DNA of 64,000 nt from UMGS692 sp963653425 (GTDB taxonomy: Bacteria; Bacillota; Clostridia; Christensenellales; CAG-314), in contig CAVJWC010000005.1 of assembly GCA_963653425.1 (NCBI GenBank), forward strand, positions 10,124 to 74,123. The letters are read 5' to 3'. This document shows, piece by piece, positions 37,745 to 47,320 of the stretch (position 1 is its first letter; the number at the start of each line of letters is the position of its first letter). The notes below the pieces were generated by a model. That model saw nothing but the letters and a program-made list of their open reading frames with translations, did not search any database and was not told where the DNA came from. The translations under genes and the position numbers were made by a program.

Positions 37745-39169
37745 TTACTTAAAAAACCTGTACCGCGTTTTGTTTTTACTGCCTATGGACTTCGGGCGTT
37801 TCGTGAGTTTTTCGTCGGTTGCCTTCATAACGGCGTCGCGCTTGTCCGAAGCTATATAGGGCGCGAAAGGAGCCATATAGGGCGTTCCGAAGCAATCTAT
37901 TCCCGTGAGATAGGTAAGAACTATGAGCGAAGCTATGATTATACCGAAAATACCCGTGATTCCGCCTATCAAAGTAAGACACAGACGAAGAACGGTAAAG
38001 AGAATGGTGTTGTCGGGCATTGCGTAAAGCCCTATTCCAGAAAGCGCGCCTATGACGACCGCGGGTGCGCCGAGGAGACCCGCTTTTACGGCTGCGTCGC
38101 CGAGAACGACGGCTCCCACTATGCTTAAAGCAAGTCCCGCGTACTTTGGCATACGGAAGTTGGCTTCCCGTATGATGTCGAACAGTAACATAACGAAAAT
38201 CATTTCGGTGAGCGGGTCGAAAGGAATGGACTGCGTGGCGTTCATTATGGTAAGAAGGAACTTTAACGGTATTATCTGGTAGTTGTAGGTTTGAAGAGAA
38301 ACGTAAAGCCCGGGGATAAATATCGACGCGAGAATCGCCATAAGTCGCGTATATCTCGAAAATGTTGCCGTCCCGGGAGAAATGAAGTAATCCTCCGACG
38401 TCTGAATGTCCTCGATGAACATATACGGAAGGGTTAAAACGATGGGCGAACCGTCGGCAATCACGGCTATTCTGCCTTCCAGCATTTTCGCCACGGCAAT
38501 GTCGGGCTTTTCCGTTTTTCCGCACATCTTGAAAAGCGTAGAACCGTTTCCGTCCACGTATCGCGTAAGATAACTGCTGTCTATAACTCCGTCCACCTGA
38601 GTCTTTTCCAGCCGTTCCTTTATCTTTAAGGCAAGTTTCTCGTCGGCTATCCCTTCTATATAGCAAATCGAAACCAAAGTGTCCGTGTATTTCCCTATAT
38701 TCAGCGTAATCTGTCTGAACTTGTCCGTTCTGAGCCGTTTTCTTATGAGAGTCACGTTCTTTTTAAGGCTTTCCACGAAACCTTCGCGCGGTCCGTTGGT
38801 TACCATGGAAGTGGGCGGTTCGGTTATTCCCCTTCCTTCCGCGGAAACCACGTCGAGCGCAAGCGCGTCCAAGCCCTTTTCGTCGAAAAGCAAAGCGTTT
38901 CCGCTTAAAAGAAGCTTTATCATTTCGCTTTTACCCGTAACTTTCCTTGCGTTGACTATTGCTACGCCCGAACCGAGAGCTTCGTCTAAGTTCCTGACGG
39001 GTTTTTCGCTCTGCAAAGCTCTGACTATAAAGTCCGAAAGCTTTCCTTGGTCGGTTATTCCGTCTATATACAGCGCCGTGAATTCCGTTCCGCCCGATTT
39101 TACGGGTCGGATTTTTACGTCCGCGTCGCCCGAGAGTTCTTCCGTTATAAGTTCCCTGTTGTTTGCCAT
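37745..39169 (-). CDS. Spore germination receptor subunit (GerAA family)
   Basis: 474 residues. A soluble N-terminal region of about 250 residues (FTALYIDGITDQGKLSDFIVRAL; ICYIEGIADEKL; the conserved GSPIVLTLPYMFIEDIQTSEDYF) is followed by five or six membrane segments, as in GerA-type receptors that sense amino acids or sugars in the spore inner membrane. AAAGGAT lies ten bases before the ATG. It is followed by gerAB after a 228-base tandem array. The germinant is unknown. Confidence 0.92.
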   Translation of the reverse strand: MANNRELITEELSGDADVKIRPVKSGGTEFTALYIDGITDQGKLSDFIVRALQSEKPVRNLDEALGSGVAIVNARKVTGKSEMIKLLLSGNALLFDEKGLDALALDVVSAEGRGITEPPTSMVTNGPREGFVESLKKNVTLIRKRLRTDKFRQITLNIGKYTDTLVSICYIEGIADEKLALKIKERLEKTQVDGVIDSSYLTRYVDGNGSTLFKMCGKTEKPDIAVAKMLEGRIAVIADGSPIVLTLPYMFIEDIQTSEDYFISPGTATFSRYTRLMAILASIFIPGLYVSLQTYNYQIIPLKFLLTIMNATQSIPFDPLTEMIFVMLLFDIIREANFRMPKYAGLALSIVGAVVLGDAAVKAGLLGAPAVVIGALSGIGLYAMPDNTILFTVLRLCLTLIGGITGIFGIIIASLIVLTYLTGIDCFGTPYMAPFAPYIASDKRDAVMKATDEKLTKRPKSIGSKNKTRYRFFK

Positions 39170-39437
39170 TTTCGTTAATCCTTTTTGCGTTCGTTACTCC
39201 TTTATTATAAGTAATTGCCCGTATTTAATACGGTTTTTTACCTGAGTCAATACGGCTTTTTATCTACGCGCCCGCAAATACTTGTTTTCAGCGAATAAAA
39301 AACGATTGCCGCGGTAATCGGTGGTAACGAACGGGAACTTACATTGATTTCTTCGTTCTGCGTTTTCGTCGGGTTATCCCGTTTCTCTTCTTAAATCGGT
39401 TTTTTGGGCGCAAAGCCGAGCGTATTACTTAAAATAA

Positions 39438-39466
39438 TTGCCAAAGAGCGGAATTTGTGATAAAAT
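39438..39466 (+). promoter_or_regulatory. Promoter for the acetyltransferase gene
   Basis: TTGCCA (39438-39443), a 17-base spacer and TAAAAT (39461-39466). Nothing else is supported in 39170-39541. Confidence 0.65.
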
Positions 39467-39541
39467 ACAAAGATAGGCGGGCTGTTATCGGTTTTTTATT
39501 TTTTCTTTTTTATAACGGTCTTGCCGAAGGAGTAACGTAAA

Positions 39542-40684
39542 ATGATTCAGGTTAAAGAGATTGATCCGAGGGACAAAAAGCTGTTCAAGCAGTTTATAGA
39601 GTTCCCCAACAAACTTTATAAGGGATGCAGTCACTACGTTCCGTATCTGTACGGCGACGAACTGGATCTCCTTGATCCCAAGAAAAACGCAAGTTTCGAC
39701 GAGTGCGAAGCCAAATACTTTCTTGCGTATAAGGACGGCGAAATCGTGGGCAGAGTAGCCGGACTTATTCAGAAAATGAGTAACAAAGTCCACAACGAAA
39801 AACAGGTAAGATTCACGAGATTCGATTTTATCGACGACGAAGAAGTCGCGCGCAAGCTTCTCGAAGCGGTGGAAGACTTCGGCAGAAGCAAAGGTATGAC
39901 GGAAGTCCACGGTCCTTTCGGTTTCAACGATATGGACAAGGAAGGTATGCTCAGCTACGGCTTTGACAGAGACGTAACCATGGCGACCCTCTATAACTAC
40001 GACTACTACGTTCCCACGCTGGAAAAATTGGGCTATAAAGTAAAATGCGAATGGCTCGAATTCAGAATTCAGGTTCCCGATAAAGTTCCCGACAAGGTAG
40101 AAAGAGTGGCTCAGATTGCCGAAAAGCACAACAAGCTTCGCTTCCTTACAATGAAGAGCAAAAAAGACCTCAGAAAGAACTGGATGAAGAAGATTCTCGA
40201 CTGTTACGACGAAACCTATTCCGTTCTTCCAGGGACGGTACCGCTTTCGGATAAACTTCGTCAGCAGATAGCAGATCAGTTCCTTATCATAATGAACCTC
40301 GATTTCTTCCCCGTAATTATAAACGAACAGGACGAAGTCGTAGCTTTCGGTCTGTGTTTCCCGACGGTCGGAAAGTGCATAAAGAAGAGCGGAGGACATC
40401 TTTATCCGTCCACGCTTATAAAACTTCTTCGGGAAGTCAAACATCCTACGGGTATAGAACTGGGAATTATCGGCGTCAGGGAAAATTACAGAAAATCGGG
40501 CGCTATCGCAATGATTCTCAAATCGGTCAACGAGTCGCTTATAAGACTTGGTATAGATTCGGTCGAAACCAACTGCGAACTCGTGGATAACGCTAAAATA
40601 CAGACGCTTTTCGCGGGATTCGACCGCGAACAGCATAAGCGCAGAGTTTCTCTCATAAAAGAGATAGCTCCCGCCAAAAACTGA
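39542..40684 (+). CDS. GNAT-fold N-acetyltransferase-like protein
   Basis: 380 residues. It resembles the roughly 380-residue GNAT proteins common in Clostridia: an N-terminal acyltransferase-like lobe (YFLAYKDGEIVGRVAGLIQ) with GPFGFNDMDKEGML, and a second lobe ending in the acetyl-CoA-binding-like ELGIIGVRENYRKSGAIAMIL. The substrate is unknown. It is codirectional with serS and cysS, 81 bases upstream of serS. Confidence 0.7.
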   Translation: MIQVKEIDPRDKKLFKQFIEFPNKLYKGCSHYVPYLYGDELDLLDPKKNASFDECEAKYFLAYKDGEIVGRVAGLIQKMSNKVHNEKQVRFTRFDFIDDEEVARKLLEAVEDFGRSKGMTEVHGPFGFNDMDKEGMLSYGFDRDVTMATLYNYDYYVPTLEKLGYKVKCEWLEFRIQVPDKVPDKVERVAQIAEKHNKLRFLTMKSKKDLRKNWMKKILDCYDETYSVLPGTVPLSDKLRQQIADQFLIIMNLDFFPVIINEQDEVVAFGLCFPTVGKCIKKSGGHLYPSTLIKLLREVKHPTGIELGIIGVRENYRKSGAIAMILKSVNESLIRLGIDSVETNCELVDNAKIQTLFAGFDREQHKRRVSLIKEIAPAKN

Positions 40685-40765
40685 TTTCGGCTTAAACGCA
40701 ACGGGGCTGAAAGCAGACGAAACTAATAAATCCCGGACGAAAAGTCCGTTTTTTGGAGAAACCAT

Positions 40766-42049
40766 ATGATAGACATTACTTTACTCAGAAACAATCCCGA
40801 TTACGTTATCGGAGCTTTGGAGAAAAAAGGCTATAAGGCGGATTTCACGCAGTTTTTTGCTCTCGATAAGGAAAGGAAAGAACTTTCTGCCGCTCTCGAT
40901 AACCTTAAAGCGCAGAGAAACAAAGTCAGCGCGGAAATTCCCAAACTCAAAAAGGAAGGAAAGGACGTTCAGCCTATCTTTGCCGAAATGAGAGAACTGG
41001 GAGATAAAATAGCCGAAGGCGACAAAAAGCTCGGCGAAATAAACGAAGCTCTCGAAGCAGTGCTTTATCCGCTCCCCAACCTTCCCGACGACGACCTTGT
41101 CGGCGGAGGCAAAGAAAACAATCAGGTAATAAAGGTGTTCGGCAACAAACCCGAATTCGACTTTCAGCCAAGGAATCACGTTGACATCTGTACGGATTTA
41201 GGTCTTATCGACTACGAAAGAGGCGTAAAACTCGCAGGCGGAGGATATTGGCTTTACAGGAACTACGGCGCAAGACTCGAATGGGCGCTCCTTAACTTCT
41301 TCGTGTCCGAACATCTTGCCGACGGTTACGAATTCATTCTTCCTCCTCACCAGCTCAATTACGGTTGCGGTTTCGGTTCGGGACAGTTCCCCAAGTTTCT
41401 GGACGAAGTTTACTGGCTCGAAGGCGACGAGGACAAGAAAAAGAACAAATTTATGCTTCCCACGGCTGAAACAGCTCTCGTAAACATCTACGGCGGAGAA
41501 ATTATGAAAGAAAGCGATCTTCCCAAGAAGTTATTCGCTTATACTCCCTGTTACAGAAAGGAAGCGGGAAGTTACAGAGCCGAAGAAAGAGGTATGATAA
41601 GAGGACATCAGTTCAATAAGGTAGAAATGGTTCAGTACACCACGCCCGAACAGTCCGACTCGGCTTTTGAAGAACTGGTAACGAAAGCCGCTCGTCTCGT
41701 GGAAAAACTCGGTCTGCATTTCAGAATAAGCAAACTTGCCGCGGGCGACTGCTCGGCTTCCATGGCAAGAACCTACGACATCGAAGTCTGGATCAACTCT
41801 ATGGGAATTTATAAGGAAGTTTCCTCGGTTTCCAACGCAAGAGACTATCAGGCAAGAAGAAACAACACCAAATACCGCGATTCCGCTACGGGCAAGACCA
41901 GATTCGTTCACACCCTCAACGGTAGCGGACTTGCGACCAGCCGTATAATTCCCGCCATCGTCGAACAGTATCAGCAGGCGGACGGTTCGGTTAAAGTACC
42001 CGACGTTCTCGTACCCTTCATGGGCGGAGTTACGGTTATCGGAAAGTAA
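40766..42049 (+). CDS. serS: Seryl-tRNA synthetase
   Basis: 427 residues, class II. N-terminal coiled-coil arm (about 25-105), then the catalytic core with motif 2 (YRKEAGSYRAEERGMIRGHQFNKVE) and motif 3 (NGSGLATSRIIPAIVEQ). It charges tRNA-Ser and tRNA-Sec. TTGGAGAAA precedes the ATG. The 81-base upstream gap is too short for a T-box leader, and none is seen. Confidence 0.97.
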   Translation: MIDITLLRNNPDYVIGALEKKGYKADFTQFFALDKERKELSAALDNLKAQRNKVSAEIPKLKKEGKDVQPIFAEMRELGDKIAEGDKKLGEINEALEAVLYPLPNLPDDDLVGGGKENNQVIKVFGNKPEFDFQPRNHVDICTDLGLIDYERGVKLAGGGYWLYRNYGARLEWALLNFFVSEHLADGYEFILPPHQLNYGCGFGSGQFPKFLDEVYWLEGDEDKKKNKFMLPTAETALVNIYGGEIMKESDLPKKLFAYTPCYRKEAGSYRAEERGMIRGHQFNKVEMVQYTTPEQSDSAFEELVTKAARLVEKLGLHFRISKLAAGDCSASMARTYDIEVWINSMGIYKEVSSVSNARDYQARRNNTKYRDSATGKTRFVHTLNGSGLATSRIIPAIVEQYQQADGSVKVPDVLVPFMGGVTVIGK

Positions 42050-42063
42050 ACCCAAGGAGAAAA

Positions 42064-43458
42064 ATGGAACTTAAAATATACAATACTCTGACCAGAACCA
42101 AGGAAGTTTTCCGTCCGGTCAAAGAAGGTCAGGCGGGTATCTATTCCTGCGGACCTACGGTTTATAAATACGCTCATATCGGCAACCTCAGGACTTACGT
42201 TTTTATGGATTTACTCGTCCGTATTTTAAGATACGGCGGATATAAAGTAAAAAGCGTTATGAACATAACAGACGTCGGACATCTTTTAAGCGACGGCGAC
42301 GAAGGCGAAGACAAGATGGAACGTTCGGCGCGCGAACAGAAAAAGACTCCGCGCGAAATTGCCGACGAAATAACCGCAGTATTTTTTGACGACCTCAAAA
42401 AGCTTAACATAGTAAGACCTACCGTTACCCCCAAAGCCACCGACAATATCCCCGAGATGATAGAGATAGTAAAAGTTCTTCTCGAAAAGGGATACGGTTA
42501 CGAAATAGACGACGGTATCTACTACGACGTAAGCAAGTTCAAGAACTACGGACAGCTCTCGGGCATAAGTCTCGAAGACCAGAAAGCAGGCGCACGCGTC
42601 GAAGTCAACAGCCAGAAGCGCAATCCCGCCGACTTCGCTCTCTGGAAGAAAGCCGAACCCAACCACATCATGCAGTGGGAAAGCCCGTGGGGTATGGGTT
42701 ACCCCGGCTGGCACATCGAATGTACCGCCATGTCCCTCAAATACCTCGGCACGCCCTTCGATATTCACACGGGCGGAGTCGACCATATTCCCATTCACCA
42801 CGAGAACGAAATCGCTCAGGGCGAAGCTTACACCGGTCACAAGAACACTAATTACTGGATGCACAGCGAATTTATGCTCTTCGACGGCGGTAAAATGAGT
42901 AAAAGTCTGGGTAACTGCTACACCGTTTCCGAACTTCAGGAAAAAGGTTACAGCCCCATGGTCTTCCGTTACTTCTGCCTCAACGCTCAGTACCGTCAGA
43001 AACTCAACTTCACCTTCGCAGGCATGGATTCCGCTAAAAAATCGTTCGAAAGACTTCAGGAAACCCTCGCTAAACACCGCGATTCTTCCGCCTCTACGGA
43101 CAAAGACAAACTCGAAACCTATAAGCGCGAATTTATCGAAGCCATAAGCGACGACCTTAACGTTCCCATGGCTCTCGGCGTGCTTTGGAAACTCGTTAAA
43201 GAACCCAAGTCCCACGACGTTTACGAACTCGCTCTCGAAATGGACAAAGTCTTCGGTTTAAGCCTCGATTCCCTTCCAGAAATCAAACCCGCAACCGACG
43301 ACAAACCTTCCGACGAAGCCGTTGCCGTAGCCACCGAAAGACTCTCCGCAAGAAAAGCCAAAAACTGGGCGGAAAGCGACCGCCTCCGCGAAGTCCTTAA
43401 AGAAATGGGCTACGCCGTCAAAGATAAACCCGACGGCTTCGAACTTACGAAAATCTAA
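42064..43458 (+). CDS. cysS: Cysteinyl-tRNA synthetase
   Basis: 464 residues, class I. The HIGH motif appears as HIGN in YKYAHIGNLRTYVF, and the signature is KMSKS in DGGKMSKSLGN. Zinc ligands are expected at the Cys of SCGPTVY, the Cys of HIECTAMS and the HHENE segment. It starts 14 bases after serS with an AAGGAG site. The stop is followed at once by dispersed repeat R4. Confidence 0.97.
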   Translation: MELKIYNTLTRTKEVFRPVKEGQAGIYSCGPTVYKYAHIGNLRTYVFMDLLVRILRYGGYKVKSVMNITDVGHLLSDGDEGEDKMERSAREQKKTPREIADEITAVFFDDLKKLNIVRPTVTPKATDNIPEMIEIVKVLLEKGYGYEIDDGIYYDVSKFKNYGQLSGISLEDQKAGARVEVNSQKRNPADFALWKKAEPNHIMQWESPWGMGYPGWHIECTAMSLKYLGTPFDIHTGGVDHIPIHHENEIAQGEAYTGHKNTNYWMHSEFMLFDGGKMSKSLGNCYTVSELQEKGYSPMVFRYFCLNAQYRQKLNFTFAGMDSAKKSFERLQETLAKHRDSSASTDKDKLETYKREFIEAISDDLNVPMALGVLWKLVKEPKSHDVYELALEMDKVFGLSLDSLPEIKPATDDKPSDEAVAVATERLSARKAKNWAESDRLREVLKEMGYAVKDKPDGFELTKI

Positions 43459-44000
43459 GTTTTCTTTTTCCTGCTTTCTTTTACAAAGAAAGCAGCAAAG
43501 AAACTTTGCTGTTTCCTTACCTTCTTTCTTTGGAAAAGAAAGTAGGCAAAGAAACTTTCATCGAGCTTTGCATAGCCGTTAGTGTAGTGCGAGTTTATCT
43601 TCTTTCTTCTGCGAAGAACCTACTTTCTTTGGAAAAGAAAGTAGGCAAAGAAACTTTCACCGTGGGTGTAAAGAAAAGCTAAACGCAGTCCGTATATAAA
43701 AAGAAAGTCTGTAATCATAGAATTACCTATGGTTACAGACTTTTTCTTTTATATCGAGGTTCTTTTAGTTACTGACTTGCTCCCAATATTGAGGTTTTTT
43801 GCGCAGCTTTTTCCCAAAAAAGCTGCAAGTTCTTTGGTTCTTTCTTTCAAGAAAGAACGTAAAATATTCGGCTACCGAATTGTATAATCTTGCGAAGCTA
43901 CAATGGGTCCGGCGTCACGCCGGTCTTTGGTTCTTTCTTCGTGAGAAGAAAGAAGGAAAAAAAGAAGGCTTGCTTCTTTCTCGCAAGAAAGAAGGAAAGG
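43459..44000. repeat. Dispersed mosaic hairpin repeat, copy R4
   Basis: Fills the gap between the convergent cysS gene and the phage-derived cassette. It contains the 71-base block shared with R3 (43788-43858), the CCGGCGTCACGCCGG block shared in inverted orientation with R1, and two CAAAGAAACTTTCA modules. No gene is supported. Confidence 0.85.
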
Positions 44001-44023
44001 CATCGCTATGCGATAGCGATGCC
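43999..44023. terminator. Perfect palindrome across the last codons of the phage-cassette terminal gene
   Basis: GGCATCGCTAT-GCG-ATAGCGATGCC overlaps the stop codon at 44006. The stem is strong but no T run follows on the minus strand, so its role as a terminator is uncertain. Confidence 0.4.
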
Positions 44024-45214
44024 TGTTAAGAAGAATTCACCGCCCGAGATTACGGCGCAGTTACCGTCGGAGAATCTGAGGACGCAGTCGGCGTCCATAG
44101 ATTTTACGGTGCCGACGATTTTGGGCGCGGGGGACAGGGCGAGTTCCGAGCGCATAATCATACCGCTTGACCCTTTGTGGTAGAGGTAGAATTTTCCGTT
44201 ATCGTAAAAACTCAGAGGTTTTTTGACGGGGAGGGAAGCAAGCGAGCCGATTTGAAGGGCGTAACTGCCGTTTGAAGAGGTTAAAGAGAGGGTAAAAGCG
44301 TAAGTTCCGCCGAGAGCTTCCGTAAGGCAAAGTGCTTGATTTCCGAAGGTGTGAGCGTGAACGATATCAGCCGAGCTTCCCGGAGGAAGAACGACCTCAG
44401 ACCGTTCGCCGAGGGAGAATGTTCCGCCGCTAAGGGAGAGCGCGCGGGCATAGAGCTTGCCGCCGGCAACGTAGAGAACGAAGGAGGTTTTCTGCGTTTC
44501 GAAGGTAACTACAGCGTGGCTCGAAGCGGAAAAGTCCGACGTAAAAGTCACCGTTTGGGAAGTCGTGGCGGTTTCTGTGGGCGGAATGTCGAGTGAGAGA
44601 AGCCCGTTTTTCGAAAAGCCCGTAACGGGCAGGAACTTGGCTTTTTCTTGGTCGTAAATCTTGAAAAGTCGCGGATTCACGGCGTTTTTGTAGGTTTTAA
44701 GGACGGTTTCTTCTTCGTTTAGGAAGGATAACAATCCGTCCGAGTGAACGAGAAAGTAGTCGCATTCTTCGGCTGAAGTAAGCCCTATGTAGTGAGAGTC
44801 GGAGTTTTTGACCGCGCCGTAACCCGAAACTTCGAGCGTCATAACGGGAGAAAGAAAGCTCACAGAAAGCGGAGAAGAAATCTTTACGGAAACTTTACCG
44901 CCTCCCTTTACAGTGAACTTTCGTTGCAATTCTGTCGTTTGGTTTTGGCTGAGAGTCAGCTTTTCGGAAAGGAGCACCACGTTTCCCGAATATACGGTTA
45001 AAAAAGCCGTCGTTTCCGAAGAAGAGAGAAGCGAAAGGTTTAACGTCAGGTCGGTAGTGCCGTAAGAAACGAAGTTGAAGTCTGCCGTTTCGCCTTTTTT
45101 AAGGTTTTTTCTTATAAAAAGCAGTTTGTTGCGTTTAAGAAGTTTCGTTTCGCCCGTTATACCGTTTTCGATAGCGCTTAAACGAGCCGAGAGTTCCGAA
45201 AGAAGCGTTTTCAT
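44006..45214 (-). CDS. Cassette protein, beta-rich, probable virion head or tail-hub component
   Basis: 402 residues, no membrane segment. The N-terminus is helical (LLSELSARLSAIENGITGETKLLKRNKL); the rest is strand-rich with Ser/Thr-rich repeats. It overlaps the preceding gene by four bases, so it is made with it. Its position after the coat, adaptor and 425-residue genes suggests a structural protein distal to the portal. I do not recognise a specific family. Confidence 0.55.
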   Translation of the reverse strand: MKTLLSELSARLSAIENGITGETKLLKRNKLLFIRKNLKKGETADFNFVSYGTTDLTLNLSLLSSSETTAFLTVYSGNVVLLSEKLTLSQNQTTELQRKFTVKGGGKVSVKISSPLSVSFLSPVMTLEVSGYGAVKNSDSHYIGLTSAEECDYFLVHSDGLLSFLNEEETVLKTYKNAVNPRLFKIYDQEKAKFLPVTGFSKNGLLSLDIPPTETATTSQTVTFTSDFSASSHAVVTFETQKTSFVLYVAGGKLYARALSLSGGTFSLGERSEVVLPPGSSADIVHAHTFGNQALCLTEALGGTYAFTLSLTSSNGSYALQIGSLASLPVKKPLSFYDNGKFYLYHKGSSGMIMRSELALSPAPKIVGTVKSMDADCVLRFSDGNCAVISGGEFFLTGIAIA

Positions 45215-46488
45215 AATGCGTCCTCCGTAAGAGGCGTAACGTTGCCCGCGATGCTTGTAAGAGAGGAAGTCGGATTGTATTTTGCTTTTACCGAAAGGGT
45301 AAAACTACTGCCCGCGACGTTTGCGGGGAGAACGACGGGTCTTTTTCCGTCGGAGTTGACGGTCTGCGTAAATCCGCCCCCTTCGCTTCCCGAAAGCGTA
45401 ACCGTAAATTCGCCCTTTACAACCAAACTCAGATAGTTGAGTCTTTTTCGGGTGTGAGGCGCGTTGAAGTCGGTAACGACGGCGTATTCCGCTTCGTATT
45501 CGCTTCCCGCGGCGTTAAGTTCTACCTGCCCGTACTGCCCGTCCTGCGTGAGAACGATTATTCTGTCGGCGCTGTCGCTATAAATCAGGTCTTTTACGGA
45601 AAGAGAGCCAAGTTCGGACAGATAGTCGTTTTCGGTTGAGTAAAGATAAACCTTTCCGTCGCAGATAACTATATCTTCACCGCGGGAAGCCGTCTTTGCG
45701 TTTTCGGAAAATTCGAAGGAAAAGACTTTGGTCAGGGAGTCTCCGCTTACTTTATACAGTCCGTTTTCCGCCGTAAAATAAAGGCTTTCCTTTACCCTGC
45801 AAATCGACGAAACCGATATTCCTCTCAGTCGGCAGAGCGGAGTAAGCGTTTCTCCGACTTTGAAAACCGCCGAACTACCGAAAGCGTAAAGCCCGTATCC
45901 TGCGGTTTCGAGTTTAGCGAGAACGCCCGTTTCGCCCGTTTCCGTAAGCGTTTTTTCCGTCGTGTTCCATTCGCAAACGTCCGTGGTTTCCGTCGTAAGA
46001 ACGCCCGAACTCTCGGGTTTAAGTCCGAAAGTCTTGTTTTTAGCCTGAATAACGTCCGTAAGGCAGACCGACGGAAGAGCTATATACGGCTCGCTCGGCG
46101 AAAACCAGATAACCGAAGAGTCCCCCGTTTTTTCCGTAAACAGCAAAACCGCGGGTTTTCCGTTATAGCTTATCTCGCGCGCCTTCGGGACTTCCGAAAA
46201 ACTTACGCCCGTTCCTATGAATCCCATAGAACTCACCGAGCTGTAAGTAAGAGAAAAACTCTGCGTTATCCCCAAAAGGTATTTGCCGAAAGCAAAAAGC
46301 TTTTTAAGGTTCAGCGAGTCCGTATAATCCGAAGTCGAGCCCTGAAACTTCAGAGCCGTGACCTTTGCCGACGGACGGACTTTTCCGCGCCTGCGCATTC
46401 CCCTGCAGACGGTAACTTCCGTGCCTTTTTCGGGTTTGGAACCAAGTCCCGCCGAAAAATCCGTGATAACTTTTAGTCCGCCGTTCAT
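45211..46488 (-). CDS. Cassette protein, probable beta-propeller; P22 gp10-like candidate
   Basis: 425 residues with propeller-like blades (for example GIVSSICRV, SLYFTAENGLYKV, EDIVICDGKVYLYS, DRIIVLTQDGQYG). The early segment with FSAGLGSKPEKGTEVTVCRGMRRRG resembles structural proteins that start with a list-of-coordinates loop. In P22 the head-completion protein gp10 (about 470 residues) follows gp4 in the same position, so a DNA-stabilisation role is proposed by position and size only. It starts at 46488, overlapping the adaptor gene, with GGAGGAC upstream. Confidence 0.5.
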   Translation of the reverse strand: MNGGLKVITDFSAGLGSKPEKGTEVTVCRGMRRRGKVRPSAKVTALKFQGSTSDYTDSLNLKKLFAFGKYLLGITQSFSLTYSSVSSMGFIGTGVSFSEVPKAREISYNGKPAVLLFTEKTGDSSVIWFSPSEPYIALPSVCLTDVIQAKNKTFGLKPESSGVLTTETTDVCEWNTTEKTLTETGETGVLAKLETAGYGLYAFGSSAVFKVGETLTPLCRLRGISVSSICRVKESLYFTAENGLYKVSGDSLTKVFSFEFSENAKTASRGEDIVICDGKVYLYSTENDYLSELGSLSVKDLIYSDSADRIIVLTQDGQYGQVELNAAGSEYEAEYAVVTDFNAPHTRKRLNYLSLVVKGEFTVTLSGSEGGGFTQTVNSDGKRPVVLPANVAGSSFTLSVKAKYNPTSSLTSIAGNVTPLTEDAL

Positions 46489-47033
46489 TTCCGTCCTCCG
46501 TAACTTATCGGCATAGGTCTCAGTCTTCTTCCCGAAAAAGACGCGCCTAAGGCTTCGAGATATTTCTTGTCAAAGAACTGCGCCTTGTCCGAAAGACCCG
46601 CTCTTACCGAGTATTCCGAAGCCGTTTTCATAGCGAGAGCGTTAACCGTTACGCTCGGCGGAAGAACTACCTCCCCGTCAAAAGCCACCGACTTCGGTAT
46701 ATAAGAGTAAGTGAAAACCACTTCCCCGGGAGAAGTCCTGATTTTGTCGGGGTAAACGTCGAAAATTTCGCGTCCCCTTACCGAATAGACCGAAACGGGT
46801 TCAAAAATGGCTTCGTCAAGCGTTTTGTACGCAATATCGCCGTCCTTCGTTTCCATCGTCTGCGTTTTGTAAAGCCTTATCCGCCTCGTGGAAGCGTCGG
46901 TTATAGCCGAGTTCGCGCAGTCCGTAAGCGACAAAAGCAAATCGTCCGTTACGGTCTCCGCGGAAAACCTGTCCTCGTCTACAGGTAAATTAAGCAGCTT
47001 CATAGCCTGCCTGACTATATCTTTTAATTTCAT
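46485..47033 (-). CDS. Head-completion adaptor candidate (P22 gp4-like position)
   Basis: 182 residues from the ATG at 47033, selected because AAGGAGATAAT lies directly upstream; a longer frame from 47192 reads through the dispersed repeat R5 and has no ribosome site. Helical N-terminus (KLKDIVRQAMKLLNLP, SLTDCANSAITDASTRRI), a beta middle (VFTYSYIPKSVAFDGEVVLPPSVT), and helices after it. This helix-beta-helix arrangement, size and position fit the phage adaptor proteins that attach below the portal. Confidence 0.6.
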   Translation of the reverse strand: MKLKDIVRQAMKLLNLPVDEDRFSAETVTDDLLLSLTDCANSAITDASTRRIRLYKTQTMETKDGDIAYKTLDEAIFEPVSVYSVRGREIFDVYPDKIRTSPGEVVFTYSYIPKSVAFDGEVVLPPSVTVNALAMKTASEYSVRAGLSDKAQFFDKKYLEALGASFSGRRLRPMPISYGGRK

Positions 47034-47040
47034 ATTATCT

Positions 47041-47320
47041 CCTTGTTTCCTTGTCCTTCTTTCTTCTGCGAAGAAAGAAGCAAAGACGCACCTTCTTTCT
47101 TTCGAAAAGAAAGAAGGCAAAGAAACTTTCATTGCGGGTGCAATATAGAGCTGAGCGCTTTTCGTATCCGTAAGAAAGTCTGTAATCGGCAAAAGTACCG
47201 ATTCTTAATAAAACTTTTGGGGAAAGATAACTTTCCCCTATATTGAAGTTCTTTATGTAGCTTTCCTCGGAAAGCTACGAGTTCTTTGGTTCTTTCTTTC
47301 AAGAAAGAACGAAAAGAAGT
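47041..47320. repeat. Dispersed mosaic hairpin repeat, copy R5 (inside the phage-derived cassette)
   Basis: Same module order as R2 and R3. It fills the gap between coat and adaptor genes on the same transcription unit. Confidence 0.85.

Noticed and set aside
40685..40765. T-box leader before serS
   Set aside because: The gap is only 81 bases with no specifier-loop or antiterminator structure.
47034..47192. N-terminal extension of the head-adaptor candidate
   Set aside because: It reads through the dispersed repeat R5; GGAGATAAT directly before the ATG at 47033 marks the real start.
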